This document shows positions 48,861-58,159 of a stretch of 64,000 nt of DNA, one piece after another. Each line of letters begins with the position of its first letter. The first letter of the stretch is position 1. A program made the position numbers and the translations under genes. The stretch is from positions 434,001 to 498,000 of the forward strand of contig NZ_JAHUWK010000001.1 of NCBI RefSeq assembly GCF_019219065.1, given 5' to 3'. The notes below the pieces were generated by a model, which saw only the letters and a program-made list of their open reading frames with translations, was not told the DNA's origin and did not search any database. Source of the stretch: Duganella sp. sic0402. Its GTDB lineage: Bacteria; Pseudomonadota; Gammaproteobacteria; Burkholderiales; Burkholderiaceae_D.

Positions 48861-50042
48861 TCAGGCCAGCGCTTCCGCCGGGCCGAAGAACTCATAGTAG
48901 GTCTGCGACTGCGGCACGCCCAGCTCCGCCAGGTGCGACTTGATCGCCTTCATGAACGGTGTCGGTCCGAGGAAGTAAGCTTCCACGTCGCGCGTCTGCG
49001 GCATCCACTTGCTCAACTGCTCAGGATTCAGATACCCAGTCGCGTGCGCGCGCGTGTCCTGCGCGTCGGCCTTCTCGTAGCAGTAGAAGCGTTGCAGCTG
49101 CGGGTGCTGGTCGGCCAGTGCGTCGATGTGATCGCGGAAGGCGTGCACTCCGGCGTGGCGCGCCGCGTGGATGAAGTGCACCGGGCGGTTGCTGGTCAGC
49201 GCTTCGGTCAGCATCGCCAGCGTTGGCGTGATGCCGACGCCGCCGCTGATCAGCACCAGCGGCTTGTCGTTATCGGTCAGCACAAACTCGCCGGAAGGCG
49301 GGAACACCTCGATGCTGTCGCCCACCCGCACCTGATCGTGCAGGAAGTTCGACACCAGGCCGCCCGGTTCGCGCTTGACGCTGATGCGGTAGGTCTGTCC
49401 GTTCGCCACGGCGGACAGAGAGTACTGACGGCGCTGGGGGTTGCCGCTGACATCGACATTGATGCCGATGTACTGGCCGGGCTTGTGCAGCGCGATCTTG
49501 CCGCCATCGGCCGGCGCCAGCACGAAGGAGGTGATTTCATCGCTTTCCACGGTCTTCGACGCGACCTTGAATGCGCGGCCACCGCGCCAGCCGCCTTCGG
49601 CCTGCTGGTTTTCCTGATAGATGTTTTCTTCCGCGCCGATCAGGATATCGGCCAGTTGGCCGTAGGCTGCACCCCAGGCGTCGATCACCGCGTCGGTGGC
49701 GATTTCTTCGCCCAGCACTTCGCGGATCGCTTTCAGCAGCGCGGCGCCAACCACCGGATAGTGCTCCGGTTGAATCTGCAGCGATACGTGCTTGTTAATG
49801 ATGGTGTTGACCAGCGGGCCCAGATTCTCCAGCTTCTCGATATTTTTTGCGTACATCAGGACCGCGTTGGCCAGTGCGCGCTGCTGCGTGCCTTCGTGTT
49901 GATTGGCCTGATTGAACAGCGGCGTGACGTGCGGCGAATCGCGGAACATGGATTTGTAGAAATGGCGGGTCAGGGCTTCGCCGCCTTGTTCAAGCAATGG
50001 AACGGTGGCGGTAATAATGGCTTTGTGTTCGGTGCTAAGCAT
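48861..50042 (-). CDS. hmp: Flavohemoprotein, nitric oxide dioxygenase
   Basis: A 393-residue protein that converts nitric oxide to nitrate. The globin domain (1-140) has distal Tyr29 (RHFYKSMF) and proximal His85 (NKHVSLQIQ). The FAD domain (about 150-255) has RQYSLSA and the NAD domain ISGGVGITPTLAMLTEAL near 265, ending in YYEFFGPAEALA. The size is that of E. coli Hmp (396). AACC-rich leader; no clear NsrR site found. Monocistronic, divergent from the FecA-like receptor. Confidence 0.95.
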   Translation of the reverse strand: MLSTEHKAIITATVPLLEQGGEALTRHFYKSMFRDSPHVTPLFNQANQHEGTQQRALANAVLMYAKNIEKLENLGPLVNTIINKHVSLQIQPEHYPVVGAALLKAIREVLGEEIATDAVIDAWGAAYGQLADILIGAEENIYQENQQAEGGWRGGRAFKVASKTVESDEITSFVLAPADGGKIALHKPGQYIGINVDVSGNPQRRQYSLSAVANGQTYRISVKREPGGLVSNFLHDQVRVGDSIEVFPPSGEFVLTDNDKPLVLISGGVGITPTLAMLTEALTSNRPVHFIHAARHAGVHAFRDHIDALADQHPQLQRFYCYEKADAQDTRAHATGYLNPEQLSKWMPQTRDVEAYFLGPTPFMKAIKSHLAELGVPQSQTYYEFFGPAEALA

Positions 50043-50135
50043 GGTTTTTTCTGTCGGTTGTGGGTGGAATCAAAAAAGAAGTATAACATATGAATGTTTA
50101 ATCCGCTTGGCTCGCCGCAAACCCATCTGGAAATT

Positions 50136-50154
50136 GAGAATGAGAAGTGTTATC
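50136..50154 (+). promoter_or_regulatory. Fur box before the FecA-like receptor
   Basis: GAGAATGAGAAGTGTTATC matches 14 of 19 Fur consensus positions by my count. It lies 35 bases before the receptor start, within the AT-rich leader. Confidence 0.65.
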
Positions 50155-50189
50155 ATTCAAAGTTATTAATCTATAATAACTATCATCAC

Positions 50190-52268
50190 ATGACCACGTA
50201 CTTCTCGACACTCGCTCCATTCAAACTGACCGCGCTGGCTGGCGCGGTTGCCCTGCTGATGGCGCCAACCGCGCTGCACGCCCAGCAAACCGACGACACG
50301 CCGATGGAATCGATCCAGGTATCTGGCAGCTGGCTGGGCTCCGGCTTGCAAAACAGCGTCAAAAACTTTGCCGGGGCCCGCACCGTTATCGGCAAGGAAG
50401 CGATTGAAGAAAGCGGCGCCGCCAATATCGGCGACGTGCTGCGCCGGATTCCGGGCGTGCAATCGACCGATAACTCCGGCACTGCCGGCAGCGCCATCTC
50501 GCTGAACATCGGCATCCGCGGCCTGACCGGCCGCTATTCGCCGCGCTCGACCGTGCTGCTGGACGGCATTCCGCTGGCGGTGGCGCCGTATGGCCAGCCG
50601 CAGCTGTCGTTCGCACCGGTAAGCCTGAACAATGTGGAGTCGATCGACGTCGTGCGTGGCGGCGGCGCGGTGCGCTACGGTCCGCAAAACGTCGGCGGCA
50701 TCATCAACTTCCGCAGCCGTGCGATTCCGGAAGGCGAGGGCATCCACGGCGACGCCAGCGTGCGCTATAACGACTTCGGCGAAGGCGGCGCCAACCGCCA
50801 GTACAGCGCGTTTGCCGGCGGCACCGCCAGCAACGGCTTCGGCCTGGCGCTGATGTACTCGGGCATGGAAGGGCAGGAATGGCGCGTGGGCAGCGACGAG
50901 AAAGTCAACGACGTCGCGCTGAAATGGCGCTACCCGCTGAACAGCCACAGCGAGGTATACGGCAAAGTCTCGTACTACGACGTCAAATCGCAAACGCCGG
51001 GCGGCCTGACGGTGGCGCAATACAACGCCAACCCGTTCCAGAACACCCGTCCAAGCGACTTCTGGAGCGGCGACCGCAAAGGCGCGGACATCGGCTACCT
51101 GAACACCATCTCGGCCACGCAGGAATTTGAAGTCAAGGCCTACTACAACGAAAGCTTCCGCCAGAGCGCCCTGATCAATGCTGCCCGGACCCAGATCACC
51201 TGGCAGCCGCGCAACTACAAAACGCTGGGCGTGGAGCCGCGCTACACGCAGCGCTTCAGCACTGGCGGCCTGACGCATGACGTCACCTTCGGCTACCGTT
51301 TCCTGCGCGAGCGCGGCGACGACAACAGCTACATCCAGACCGTATCAACCGGCGTGAATGGCGCGACCACCAGCTTCCTCAACAGCACCGATGCGCACGC
51401 GGCCTACATCGACGACCGCATCGCGCTGGGCCATTGGCGCATCACGCCGGGCGTGCGCTACGAGAAAATCAGCTCGACGCGCGACGACATCGCCGGCAAA
51501 TCGCGCTTCGAAAGCGACAACAACAAGGCGCTGCCTTCGCTGAACGTGGCCTACCTGGTCAACCGCGCGCTGACAGTGTTCGTCAACTACACCACCTCGT
51601 TTGGCGCGGTGCAGAATACCCAGCTGAACTCGCAGACGCCGACCAATCCGCTGAAGCCGGAGCTGGCGAAAACGGCGGAGCTGGGCGCGCGCTGGAAGTC
51701 CGGCTCGGTCAGTGCAGAAGTCACCGCCTTCCAGCTGAAGTTCGACAACCAGATCGCGCAAGTGCCGGGCATCACGCCGGCGACCTTCCAGAACATCGGC
51801 GCGACCAAGCACGACGGCCTGGAAACCGCGCTGGACTACAGCTTTGACGATGCCAGCGCGCTGGCCGGGCTGAACCTCTACGCCAACTACACCTACACCA
51901 AGGCGATCCAGGACTCGGGCGCGACGGCGGGTCTGGACGTGCCGTTCTACTCGCGCAACACCGACACGGTCGGCGCGCGCTACCGCGTTGGCGCGTGGAC
52001 GGCCAACCTGTCCAGCACCCACCAGACCAAGCAATACTCCGACACCGCCAACACGGTGGCGGAGGCGGCCAGCGGCGGCGCCGGCATGATACCGGGCTTC
52101 CGCCTGTGGAATGCGCAGCTGTCGTGGAAGCAGCCGTCCTACGAAGTCGCGGCCGGCGTCAACAACATCGCCGACAAGCGCTACTACACCCGCAACGTCG
52201 ACGGCAACGCCGGCCGCATGGTCGGCGCCCCCCGCACCGCCTACCTGCAACTCCGCCTCGCCTACTGA
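50190..52268 (+). CDS. TonB-dependent receptor, FecA-like
   Basis: A 692-residue receptor. The start MTTYFSTLAPFKLTALAGA at 50190 was chosen because it begins the signal peptide; an earlier in-frame ATG at 50094 would put the Fur box inside the gene. Plug: SVKNFAGARTVIGKEAIEE, GDVLRRIPGVQSTDNSG, GIRGLTGRYSPRSTVLLDG and IDVVRGGGAVRYGPQNVGG, which fit FecA-type ferric citrate receptors. There is no N-terminal signalling domain and no ECF sigma/anti-sigma pair nearby, so control is probably by Fur alone. The barrel ends TAYLQLRLAY. Confidence 0.88.
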   Translation: MTTYFSTLAPFKLTALAGAVALLMAPTALHAQQTDDTPMESIQVSGSWLGSGLQNSVKNFAGARTVIGKEAIEESGAANIGDVLRRIPGVQSTDNSGTAGSAISLNIGIRGLTGRYSPRSTVLLDGIPLAVAPYGQPQLSFAPVSLNNVESIDVVRGGGAVRYGPQNVGGIINFRSRAIPEGEGIHGDASVRYNDFGEGGANRQYSAFAGGTASNGFGLALMYSGMEGQEWRVGSDEKVNDVALKWRYPLNSHSEVYGKVSYYDVKSQTPGGLTVAQYNANPFQNTRPSDFWSGDRKGADIGYLNTISATQEFEVKAYYNESFRQSALINAARTQITWQPRNYKTLGVEPRYTQRFSTGGLTHDVTFGYRFLRERGDDNSYIQTVSTGVNGATTSFLNSTDAHAAYIDDRIALGHWRITPGVRYEKISSTRDDIAGKSRFESDNNKALPSLNVAYLVNRALTVFVNYTTSFGAVQNTQLNSQTPTNPLKPELAKTAELGARWKSGSVSAEVTAFQLKFDNQIAQVPGITPATFQNIGATKHDGLETALDYSFDDASALAGLNLYANYTYTKAIQDSGATAGLDVPFYSRNTDTVGARYRVGAWTANLSSTHQTKQYSDTANTVAEAASGGAGMIPGFRLWNAQLSWKQPSYEVAAGVNNIADKRYYTRNVDGNAGRMVGAPRTAYLQLRLAY

Positions 52269-52276
52269 CCCCGGAT

Positions 52277-52344
52277 TAGGACGTAGGACTAAGATGACAT
52301 TTTGCAATGTTCGCTGCCTACATAGGACTACAAAGTGGTCCTAT
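52277..52344. promoter_or_regulatory. TAGGAC motif cluster upstream of the Crp-like gene
   Basis: TAGGAC occurs at 52277 and 52284 and again in an inverted repeat ATAGGAC-N9-GTCCTAT at 52322-52344. A -10-like TATAGT lies at about 52368, 43 bases before the regulator start. Candidate operator, possibly autoregulatory. Confidence 0.45.
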
Positions 52345-52410
52345 ACCGCTGGCTTAGGCCGATGGCTATAGTGTCTACATCAACCAGACAGACACTTATA
52401 GAGGCACACC

Positions 52411-53160
52411 ATGAACGCAATCCATACCGCCCCAGCTACCCAACAGACCGTCAGCCTGATCGGCGCGCAACAGAATGATTTGCTGCGCGCATTGTCGCGT
52501 GATGATCTGCTCGCCCTGTTTGGCGACCTGGAATTGGTGACGTTGCCAGAAGGTAAGCATCTGTTTGATTACGGCGATACCGTTGAATACACCTACTTCC
52601 CGACCAACGCCATCGTCTCGCTGCAATATGTGATGGAAGACGGCGCGACCACCGAAATCGCCGTTGTCGGCCGCGAAGGCGTGGTCGGTGTCGCGCTGCT
52701 GCCTACCGAGCGCGCCAGCTACGCCGCCGTGGTGCAAACCGCCGGCTATGGCTATCGCCTGAAAACCTCGATGCTGCGCGAAGTGTTCTACGCCGGTGGT
52801 CCTCTGGCCCAGCAACTGATGCGCTACACCAGCATGATGTTCGCCCAGTTGGCGCAAAGCGTGGCCGGCAGCCGTCATACCAGCATCGAGCAGAAACTGT
52901 GCCGCTGGCTGCTGGAACGCCTGGACCGTTCGCTGTCCAATGAGCTGAAAGTGACCCAGGAGATGATCGCCAATATGCTGGGTGTGCGCCGCGAAAGCAT
53001 CACCGGCGCGGCCGGCAAGCTGGCTCAGGAAGGCCTGATTACCTACCGCCGCGGCCTGGTGACCGTGCTGGATCGGGATAGCATGGAGCGCCGCGCAGGC
53101 AGCTGCTACCAAGGCCGCGTCAATCACACGGCATCGGCCCAGCAACGTTACGCAGCGTAA
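52411..53160 (+). CDS. Crp/Fnr family regulator
   Basis: A 249-residue regulator. The cyclic-nucleotide-binding fold occupies about residues 35-145 (LVTLPEGKHLFDYGDTVEY, TYFPTNAIVSLQYVMEDGA, TEIAVVGREGVVGVALLP), but the phosphate-binding cassette of cAMP-responsive CRP is absent. The winged helix is at about 165-230 (LKVTQEMIANMLGVRRESIT). This subgroup is widespread in betaproteobacteria; its signal is not known to me. GAGGC precedes the ATG. Confidence 0.88.
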   Translation: MNAIHTAPATQQTVSLIGAQQNDLLRALSRDDLLALFGDLELVTLPEGKHLFDYGDTVEYTYFPTNAIVSLQYVMEDGATTEIAVVGREGVVGVALLPTERASYAAVVQTAGYGYRLKTSMLREVFYAGGPLAQQLMRYTSMMFAQLAQSVAGSRHTSIEQKLCRWLLERLDRSLSNELKVTQEMIANMLGVRRESITGAAGKLAQEGLITYRRGLVTVLDRDSMERRAGSCYQGRVNHTASAQQRYAA

Positions 53161-53175
53161 TAATAGAAGAGGAAG

Positions 53176-53445
53176 TTAGTGCAGGACGCGCGACGGCGGA
53201 TTAATCAGGAAACCACCAAAATCCACCCGCGCCGGCAGACGCGACGCCAGGTCCTGGTCCAGTTTGCGTTGCACCAGTTTATGCCAGGCGCTGGCCCAGC
53301 GCGCCGCCAGCTGGGATTCTTCCGCCGAACGCGCGTACAGCGTTCTTTCCACGGCGAGTTTCTGGCGTTGCAGGGCGTAGCTGGCGGAGATCAGAGTAGT
53401 CATGGCGTAGTTTGACTGGCAAGTTAATCGAAGATGCGTTGCCAT
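53176..53445 (-). CDS. Hypothetical small protein
   Basis: An 89-residue helical protein. The start MATHLRLTCQSNYAMTTLI at 53445 follows GAAGG; a shorter start at 53403 (MTTLISASYALQ) lacks one. The core SAEESQLAARWASAWHKLVQRKL is amphipathic. It ends with RVDFGGFLINPPSRVLH. No family recognised. Convergent with the Crp-like gene, 15 bases apart. Confidence 0.55.
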   Translation of the reverse strand: MATHLRLTCQSNYAMTTLISASYALQRQKLAVERTLYARSAEESQLAARWASAWHKLVQRKLDQDLASRLPARVDFGGFLINPPSRVLH

Positions 53446-53571
53446 TGTGCCTTCGCCACGCCGGTTTTGAATGTGCGCCAGTTCACCCATAACGATGAGT
53501 AAACCCCGTCAACCGTGTAAAATGACCGGGCTGTTGCTTTTTCGTCCCGACTCTTTCCGGCTTTCCCCCTC

Positions 53572-55008
53572 ATGAATTTCTCAAAAAACGCGCTGGCGGG
53601 CTTGACCACGTCCTTTGCGCTGGTGCCTGAGTGCATCGCTTTTGCACTGGTTGCACACCTCAATCCGCTGGTCGGCCTGTATGGCGCGTTCTTTATTTGC
53701 ACGATCACGGCAATTTTCGGCGGCCGTCCAGGCATGATTTCTGGTGCAGCTGGCTCGATGGCAGTGGTGATCGTGGCCCTGGTTGCCCAGCACGGCCTGC
53801 AATATTTCTTGGCCACGGTGGTGTTGAGCGGCCTGATCATGCTGCTGTTTGGTCTACTGCGGCTCGGCAAACTGGTGACCATGGTGCCGCATCCGGTGAT
53901 GCTGGGCTTTGTCAACGGCCTGGCGATTGTCATCGCATGGTCGCAATTACAACATTTCAAGGTGGATGGCGGCTGGCTGCAAGGCGTCGCCATGGCCTGG
54001 ATGTGCGGCCTGGTGCTGCTGACCATGGCGATTGTCTATGTGCTGCCGCGTCTAACCAAGGCCTTGCCGCCGGCGCTGGTCGCCATCGTCGGCGTCGGCG
54101 TGTTGTCGGCTATCTTGCATCTGCCGGTGCGCACGCTGGGTGACATGGCGCATATCGCCGGCGGTCTGCCATCCTTCGCTTTGCCCGAGGTGCCGCTGAC
54201 GATGGAGACGCTGCGTATCGTGCTGCCATATGCCTTCCTGATGGCGATGGTAGGCCTGCTGGAAACCCTGCTGACCTTCAACCTGACCGACGAGATCACC
54301 GAAACGCGCGGCCTGCCGAATCGCGAGTGCGTGGCACTGGGCGTCGCCAATGTCACTTCCGGCCTGTTCGGCGGCATGGGCGGTTGCGCGATGATCGGCC
54401 AGACCATGATCAACCTGAGCTCCGGCGGCCGGACGCGCGTGTCCGGTGCAGTGGCGGGCGTGATGATACTGCTGTTTATCCTGTTCCTGTCGCCGTTGAT
54501 CGAGCGGATTCCGCTGGCGGCGCTGGTTGGCGTGATGTTCGTGGTAGCGCAGGAAACCTTTGCCTGGGGCTCGCTGCGTGTACTGGGCAAGGTGCCGCGC
54601 CATGACGCGCTGCTGATCGTCGCGGTGACCGCAATTACCGTGGCCACCGATCTGGCGATGGCGGTGCTGTGCGGGATTATCATCGCTGCGCTGAGCTTCG
54701 CCTGGCGCCACGCACGCGATATTCGCGCCGAGGTGAGCAGCACCGGTGGCGTCAAAACCTATACGCCGCATGGCACGCTGTTCTTCGCGTCGATAGCGCA
54801 TTTCAATGCGTTGTTCGATTTGTCAGATGATCCGCAACAGGTGGTGCTGGATTGCCGCCACCTGCGCCTGGTCGATCACTCCGCCGTGGTGGCGGTGGCC
54901 GTGCTGAGCGAGCGTTACGCAAAAGCCGGTAAGACGCTGCAGGTGCTGCACCTGTCCAAGCGCTGCGAAATGCTGCTGCAACGCTCGGGTGTGATGGCTA
55001 CGGCATAA
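53572..55008 (+). CDS. SulP (SLC26) family anion transporter
   Basis: A 478-residue inner-membrane transporter with about twelve hydrophobic segments. The SulP start ALAGLTTSFALVPECIAFA is clear, and the core motif GLLETLLTFNLTDEITETR near residue 225 and MGGCAMIGQTMINLSSGGR near 265 are intact. A C-terminal STAS domain (about 395-478; QVVLDCRHLRLVDHSAVVA) is present. It could carry sulfate, bicarbonate or another anion. No carbonic anhydrase gene is adjacent to decide between them. Confidence 0.92.
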   Translation: MNFSKNALAGLTTSFALVPECIAFALVAHLNPLVGLYGAFFICTITAIFGGRPGMISGAAGSMAVVIVALVAQHGLQYFLATVVLSGLIMLLFGLLRLGKLVTMVPHPVMLGFVNGLAIVIAWSQLQHFKVDGGWLQGVAMAWMCGLVLLTMAIVYVLPRLTKALPPALVAIVGVGVLSAILHLPVRTLGDMAHIAGGLPSFALPEVPLTMETLRIVLPYAFLMAMVGLLETLLTFNLTDEITETRGLPNRECVALGVANVTSGLFGGMGGCAMIGQTMINLSSGGRTRVSGAVAGVMILLFILFLSPLIERIPLAALVGVMFVVAQETFAWGSLRVLGKVPRHDALLIVAVTAITVATDLAMAVLCGIIIAALSFAWRHARDIRAEVSSTGGVKTYTPHGTLFFASIAHFNALFDLSDDPQQVVLDCRHLRLVDHSAVVAVAVLSERYAKAGKTLQVLHLSKRCEMLLQRSGVMATA

Positions 55009-55098
55009 ACTCGGCGTCCAGCAATTGGTCGATGGAGCAGGGCAGATCCGGCGGAAAAACATTTTGCTTCCGATCGTCATCGTAGCATTTGAGGCGGC

Positions 55099-57393
55099 TC
55101 AATAGAAATAAGGCGTCTTGCTTGCCCACTCGGTTTTGCCGTAGCGCTTGTGCAGCAGCGAGAAGGCGTTGCGGGACAGTGTCTTTGCATCCGCGTCCAG
55201 GCAACCGCCGCGTGTGGATTGCACGGTGACGTACAGCAGCCAGGGCAGCATCGGATCGTTGGGTTGCGCCTTGGCGCGCGCCATCACCGCGTCGCCGATG
55301 TAGCCGGTGGCGGTTTTCAGCGCGCCAAGCTGCGCCAGTTCCTTGTCGCGCACGGCGGTGTTGCCCAGTTCCGGCATCGGCAGCGAATCTTCCGCATCAG
55401 TGTTTTCCATGTAGCCCGCGCCAGCTTTGGACGGCATTTTGCACCACATATCGGCGCGGGTTTCTTCCTGGCCGCGTGGCTGGTCTGCCAGCGCATAGCT
55501 CTGAAACACCGGCGACATGCCGTAGTTCAGCGCGCTGACCATCAGCGTGTGATGGCGCTCTGGCGCGGTGGCTAGTTTGCGGTACTGTGCTGCGGCACTC
55601 GCCAATGCCGGCGCCATTTTCTCTACCTGATTTGAGGCCGACAGCGCCGCTTCCTGCTGGCCCAGCAGGTCGAAGCGCATCCACGCGGCGCTGGCGATAC
55701 GCGCGCGCCATGCCGCCGGCAGTTCGGACTGCGTGGCTACACTGAGCAAGTCTGCGGCGGACAGGCCGCTGTTCAGCCAGCGCTGGCCGTCGGCTGCGAT
55801 ATCGACATTGGCGATGCGGTTCTTCGCCAGTTCGCCGGTATCGGCATCCAGGTCGATGGCCTGGGTGCGCAGCAGGTATTTGGCCGCATCGGCAGGCGAG
55901 GTAGCGACTGCAAAGCGCTCCTGCAGGAACAGGTTGCGCGCGCTGCTGGATTGGGTGCTGGACAGCACTGGGCTGGCCAGCACGGCGTCGCTCAATGCGC
56001 GTGCTTTGTCGGCGCGACCGGCCAGGCGATTGTGACGCACCAGCGCCCGGCGCAGCGTCAGATATTCAGGTGCGCTGGCCGGCGCTTGCAGCGCGGCTTG
56101 CTCCTGCTCGGGCGTCAGCTTCGCAGAGAGCAGGGCGCTTGCCATCAGCCAGACGCGCGCTTGCGGCTTGCTGCCCTGTTTGACATAGCGCTGCCACTGC
56201 GCCAGCGCATGCGCCTGATCGCCTTGCTGTACGGTGACGATCCAGTCGACGAAATCAGCGCTGTTGCGCACATCGCTGCGCACCGGCGCGTGCAGCAGAT
56301 CGTCGGCCAGCACGCGCCAGTCACCAAGGTGGTCGTCGGTGTACGGATTGGCGCGCGGGTCATCAAGCAGCTTGCTCAATTCCGCAAAACGCAAAGCCGG
56401 GGTGAGGTAGACCTGCATCGAACGGCCGATGGCGCGCGAGGCTTCGTGCAGCGGCGCCAGCGCGGGATCGGCCAGGATGTGCGCGATGCTGGCCTGGATA
56501 CCCGCCAGTTTTTTCTGCTGCGTCGCCTGCCTGGCCGCCGCCGCTTCCGGCTCTTCGGCGCGGATCGCCTGGGCTTCCTTCCAGCGCTGCTCCTCCGGCA
56601 TGTAGACCGCCGCGCGGGCCTGCGCGCGCAGGCTCAGATACTCGCCCCAGCCACGCAGTGGATGCTTGTCGGTCGCGCCGATGGCGGCAAACAGCTTGGC
56701 GGCACGCGCGTAGTCTTCGCTGTAGAAGGCTGCTGACGCCACTTGATACTGCTGCATCTGGCGCCAATACAGCGCTTCGGACGCGGGCAGTTCCACCGGT
56801 GGCGGAATCACCGGCTTCGGCCGCTCGTAGATGCTGCGCGTGGAGTCGGGATCGTCGCCGCAGGTTTTAAACACCTGCCGCTGCGAGCCTACCCATGCAG
56901 CCAGCCGTTCCGGCGTCGCGTCGCTACGCTTGGCCAGTGTATTGAGTGTCTCGATAGCGAAGCTGTAGCTGGTCAGCGGGCAGTTGATGTAGCCGTAGAC
57001 CAGGCTATTGCCCGGCCTGGCCACTGGCACCGGTCGTTTGAGGGCGGCGCTGACTGCCAGCTCCCATTCCTTGTAGCCGCCCGCGCCCTCGGACGCATCC
57101 ACCCAGCCACCGCGCCGATTGCCGATGGCGCGCAGCAGGCCTGCTTCCGCAGTCGGCGCTTGTTTTGCGGCGTCCGCGCCAAGCATCACGCTGCGCCAGG
57201 CCGAATACAGATAGAGGCGGTTGTAGCTGTTCATCACCACGCCCAGCTCTCCGCTGTCGTAGCGGGACAGCGCGATATCCGGTGCGCTGCGGTTGACGTA
57301 GGGATCGTAAGGCCCGCCGCCGCTGGCGTGTGCGGCGCTCACGCATGCAAGCGTGGCCGCAGCGGCAAGGGCGAGATGGAATCGGATCTTCAT
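55099..57393 (-). CDS. Large exported hypothetical protein (helical repeat type)
   Basis: A 764-residue protein with signal MKIRFHLALAAAATLACVS (cut after AAHA). The start at 57393 follows AAGGAG and is preferred over a long upstream frame extension. The mature part is largely helical, with segments such as ALYWRQMQQYQVASAAFYS then EDYARAAKLFAAIG that look like TPR or Sel1-type repeats, and an early block GGGPYDPYVNRSAPDIALS. I know no function. The start overlaps the stop of the DUF3142 gene upstream, so the two are an operon. Confidence 0.8.
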   Translation of the reverse strand: MKIRFHLALAAAATLACVSAAHASGGGPYDPYVNRSAPDIALSRYDSGELGVVMNSYNRLYLYSAWRSVMLGADAAKQAPTAEAGLLRAIGNRRGGWVDASEGAGGYKEWELAVSAALKRPVPVARPGNSLVYGYINCPLTSYSFAIETLNTLAKRSDATPERLAAWVGSQRQVFKTCGDDPDSTRSIYERPKPVIPPPVELPASEALYWRQMQQYQVASAAFYSEDYARAAKLFAAIGATDKHPLRGWGEYLSLRAQARAAVYMPEEQRWKEAQAIRAEEPEAAAARQATQQKKLAGIQASIAHILADPALAPLHEASRAIGRSMQVYLTPALRFAELSKLLDDPRANPYTDDHLGDWRVLADDLLHAPVRSDVRNSADFVDWIVTVQQGDQAHALAQWQRYVKQGSKPQARVWLMASALLSAKLTPEQEQAALQAPASAPEYLTLRRALVRHNRLAGRADKARALSDAVLASPVLSSTQSSSARNLFLQERFAVATSPADAAKYLLRTQAIDLDADTGELAKNRIANVDIAADGQRWLNSGLSAADLLSVATQSELPAAWRARIASAAWMRFDLLGQQEAALSASNQVEKMAPALASAAAQYRKLATAPERHHTLMVSALNYGMSPVFQSYALADQPRGQEETRADMWCKMPSKAGAGYMENTDAEDSLPMPELGNTAVRDKELAQLGALKTATGYIGDAVMARAKAQPNDPMLPWLLYVTVQSTRGGCLDADAKTLSRNAFSLLHKRYGKTEWASKTPYFY

Positions 57394-58109
57394 GGTGTAC
57401 TCCTTGAAAGTGGCGGCAGGTCCGCGCCGTCGCGTTTCCACGCGTAGCGGTCGAACCAGTAGTTTTTGGCATAGCGCTTGTTGACCGCCGGCGCGAAAGC
57501 TTCCTGTGGCGAGAAGCCGGCGCTGCGCGCGCGGCAGCTGGCGTGCAGTGTGGCCGGTGAATGTTCCAGTATGTCGCGCATGGCCGCGCTGTCTTTGCCC
57601 ATGCGGAAGAACATCGGCACCACTTCGTCGGCGGCCAGGTCGTCCAGCCATGCCGGCGAACGGCACCACCAGGCCAGCGCGGTGACGCTGAGTTTCAGCC
57701 GGGGCGGCAAGGCCGCGCGGATGTCTTGCACCAGGGAGCGGTAAAACACGCGCTGCGAGGGCTTGGCCTCCATGTCCAGCTGCACCCAGCCGGAGCTGCT
57801 GGCGGCTGCGGCGTCGAGCAGCGCGCTGATGATGATGGCGCGGCTTTGCTCGATGCGCGTGGGAGGATTGACGGTGCTGACTTCCACATGCAGCACCGGC
57901 GTGACCAGTGTCGCCGGTGGCAGCGCGGGCCAGCGCTTGCGCGGCCGCAGCAGGATGTCGTCGCCAGTGAGGAGGATATGCCGCTGCAGGACCGCCGCTT
58001 CATGCGTGGACCATGCGGGCAGGCGTGCTTCGTCCCACAACCATGCGGTGTGCTGCGCAAGCGCAGCGGCGGGACAGAGCAGCGTAAGAATCAGAAGAAT
58101 AAACGGCAT
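57390..58109 (-). CDS. DUF3142 family exported protein
   Basis: A 239-residue protein (signal MPFILLILTLLCPAAALAQ). The body has the DUF3142 pattern: AWLWDEARLPAWSTHEAAV, VQLDMEAKPSQRVFYRSL then VQDIRAALPPRLKLSVTAL and LAADEVVPMFFRMG. The alternating strands and helices with acidic ends recall a TIM barrel of the glycoside hydrolase type, but no activity is established to my knowledge. Co-translated with the 764-residue exported protein, which suggests a joint envelope role. Confidence 0.85.
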   Translation of the reverse strand: MPFILLILTLLCPAAALAQHTAWLWDEARLPAWSTHEAAVLQRHILLTGDDILLRPRKRWPALPPATLVTPVLHVEVSTVNPPTRIEQSRAIIISALLDAAAASSSGWVQLDMEAKPSQRVFYRSLVQDIRAALPPRLKLSVTALAWWCRSPAWLDDLAADEVVPMFFRMGKDSAAMRDILEHSPATLHASCRARSAGFSPQEAFAPAVNKRYAKNYWFDRYAWKRDGADLPPLSRSTP

Positions 58110-58159
58110 CGATACAATGAAGCGGCGTCAGACATCAGGCCGCCCCATTGTACCCTAGC

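Noticed and set aside
50043-50093. NsrR or NorR site upstream of hmp
   Set aside because: The short AT-rich leader shows no convincing match to either consensus by eye.
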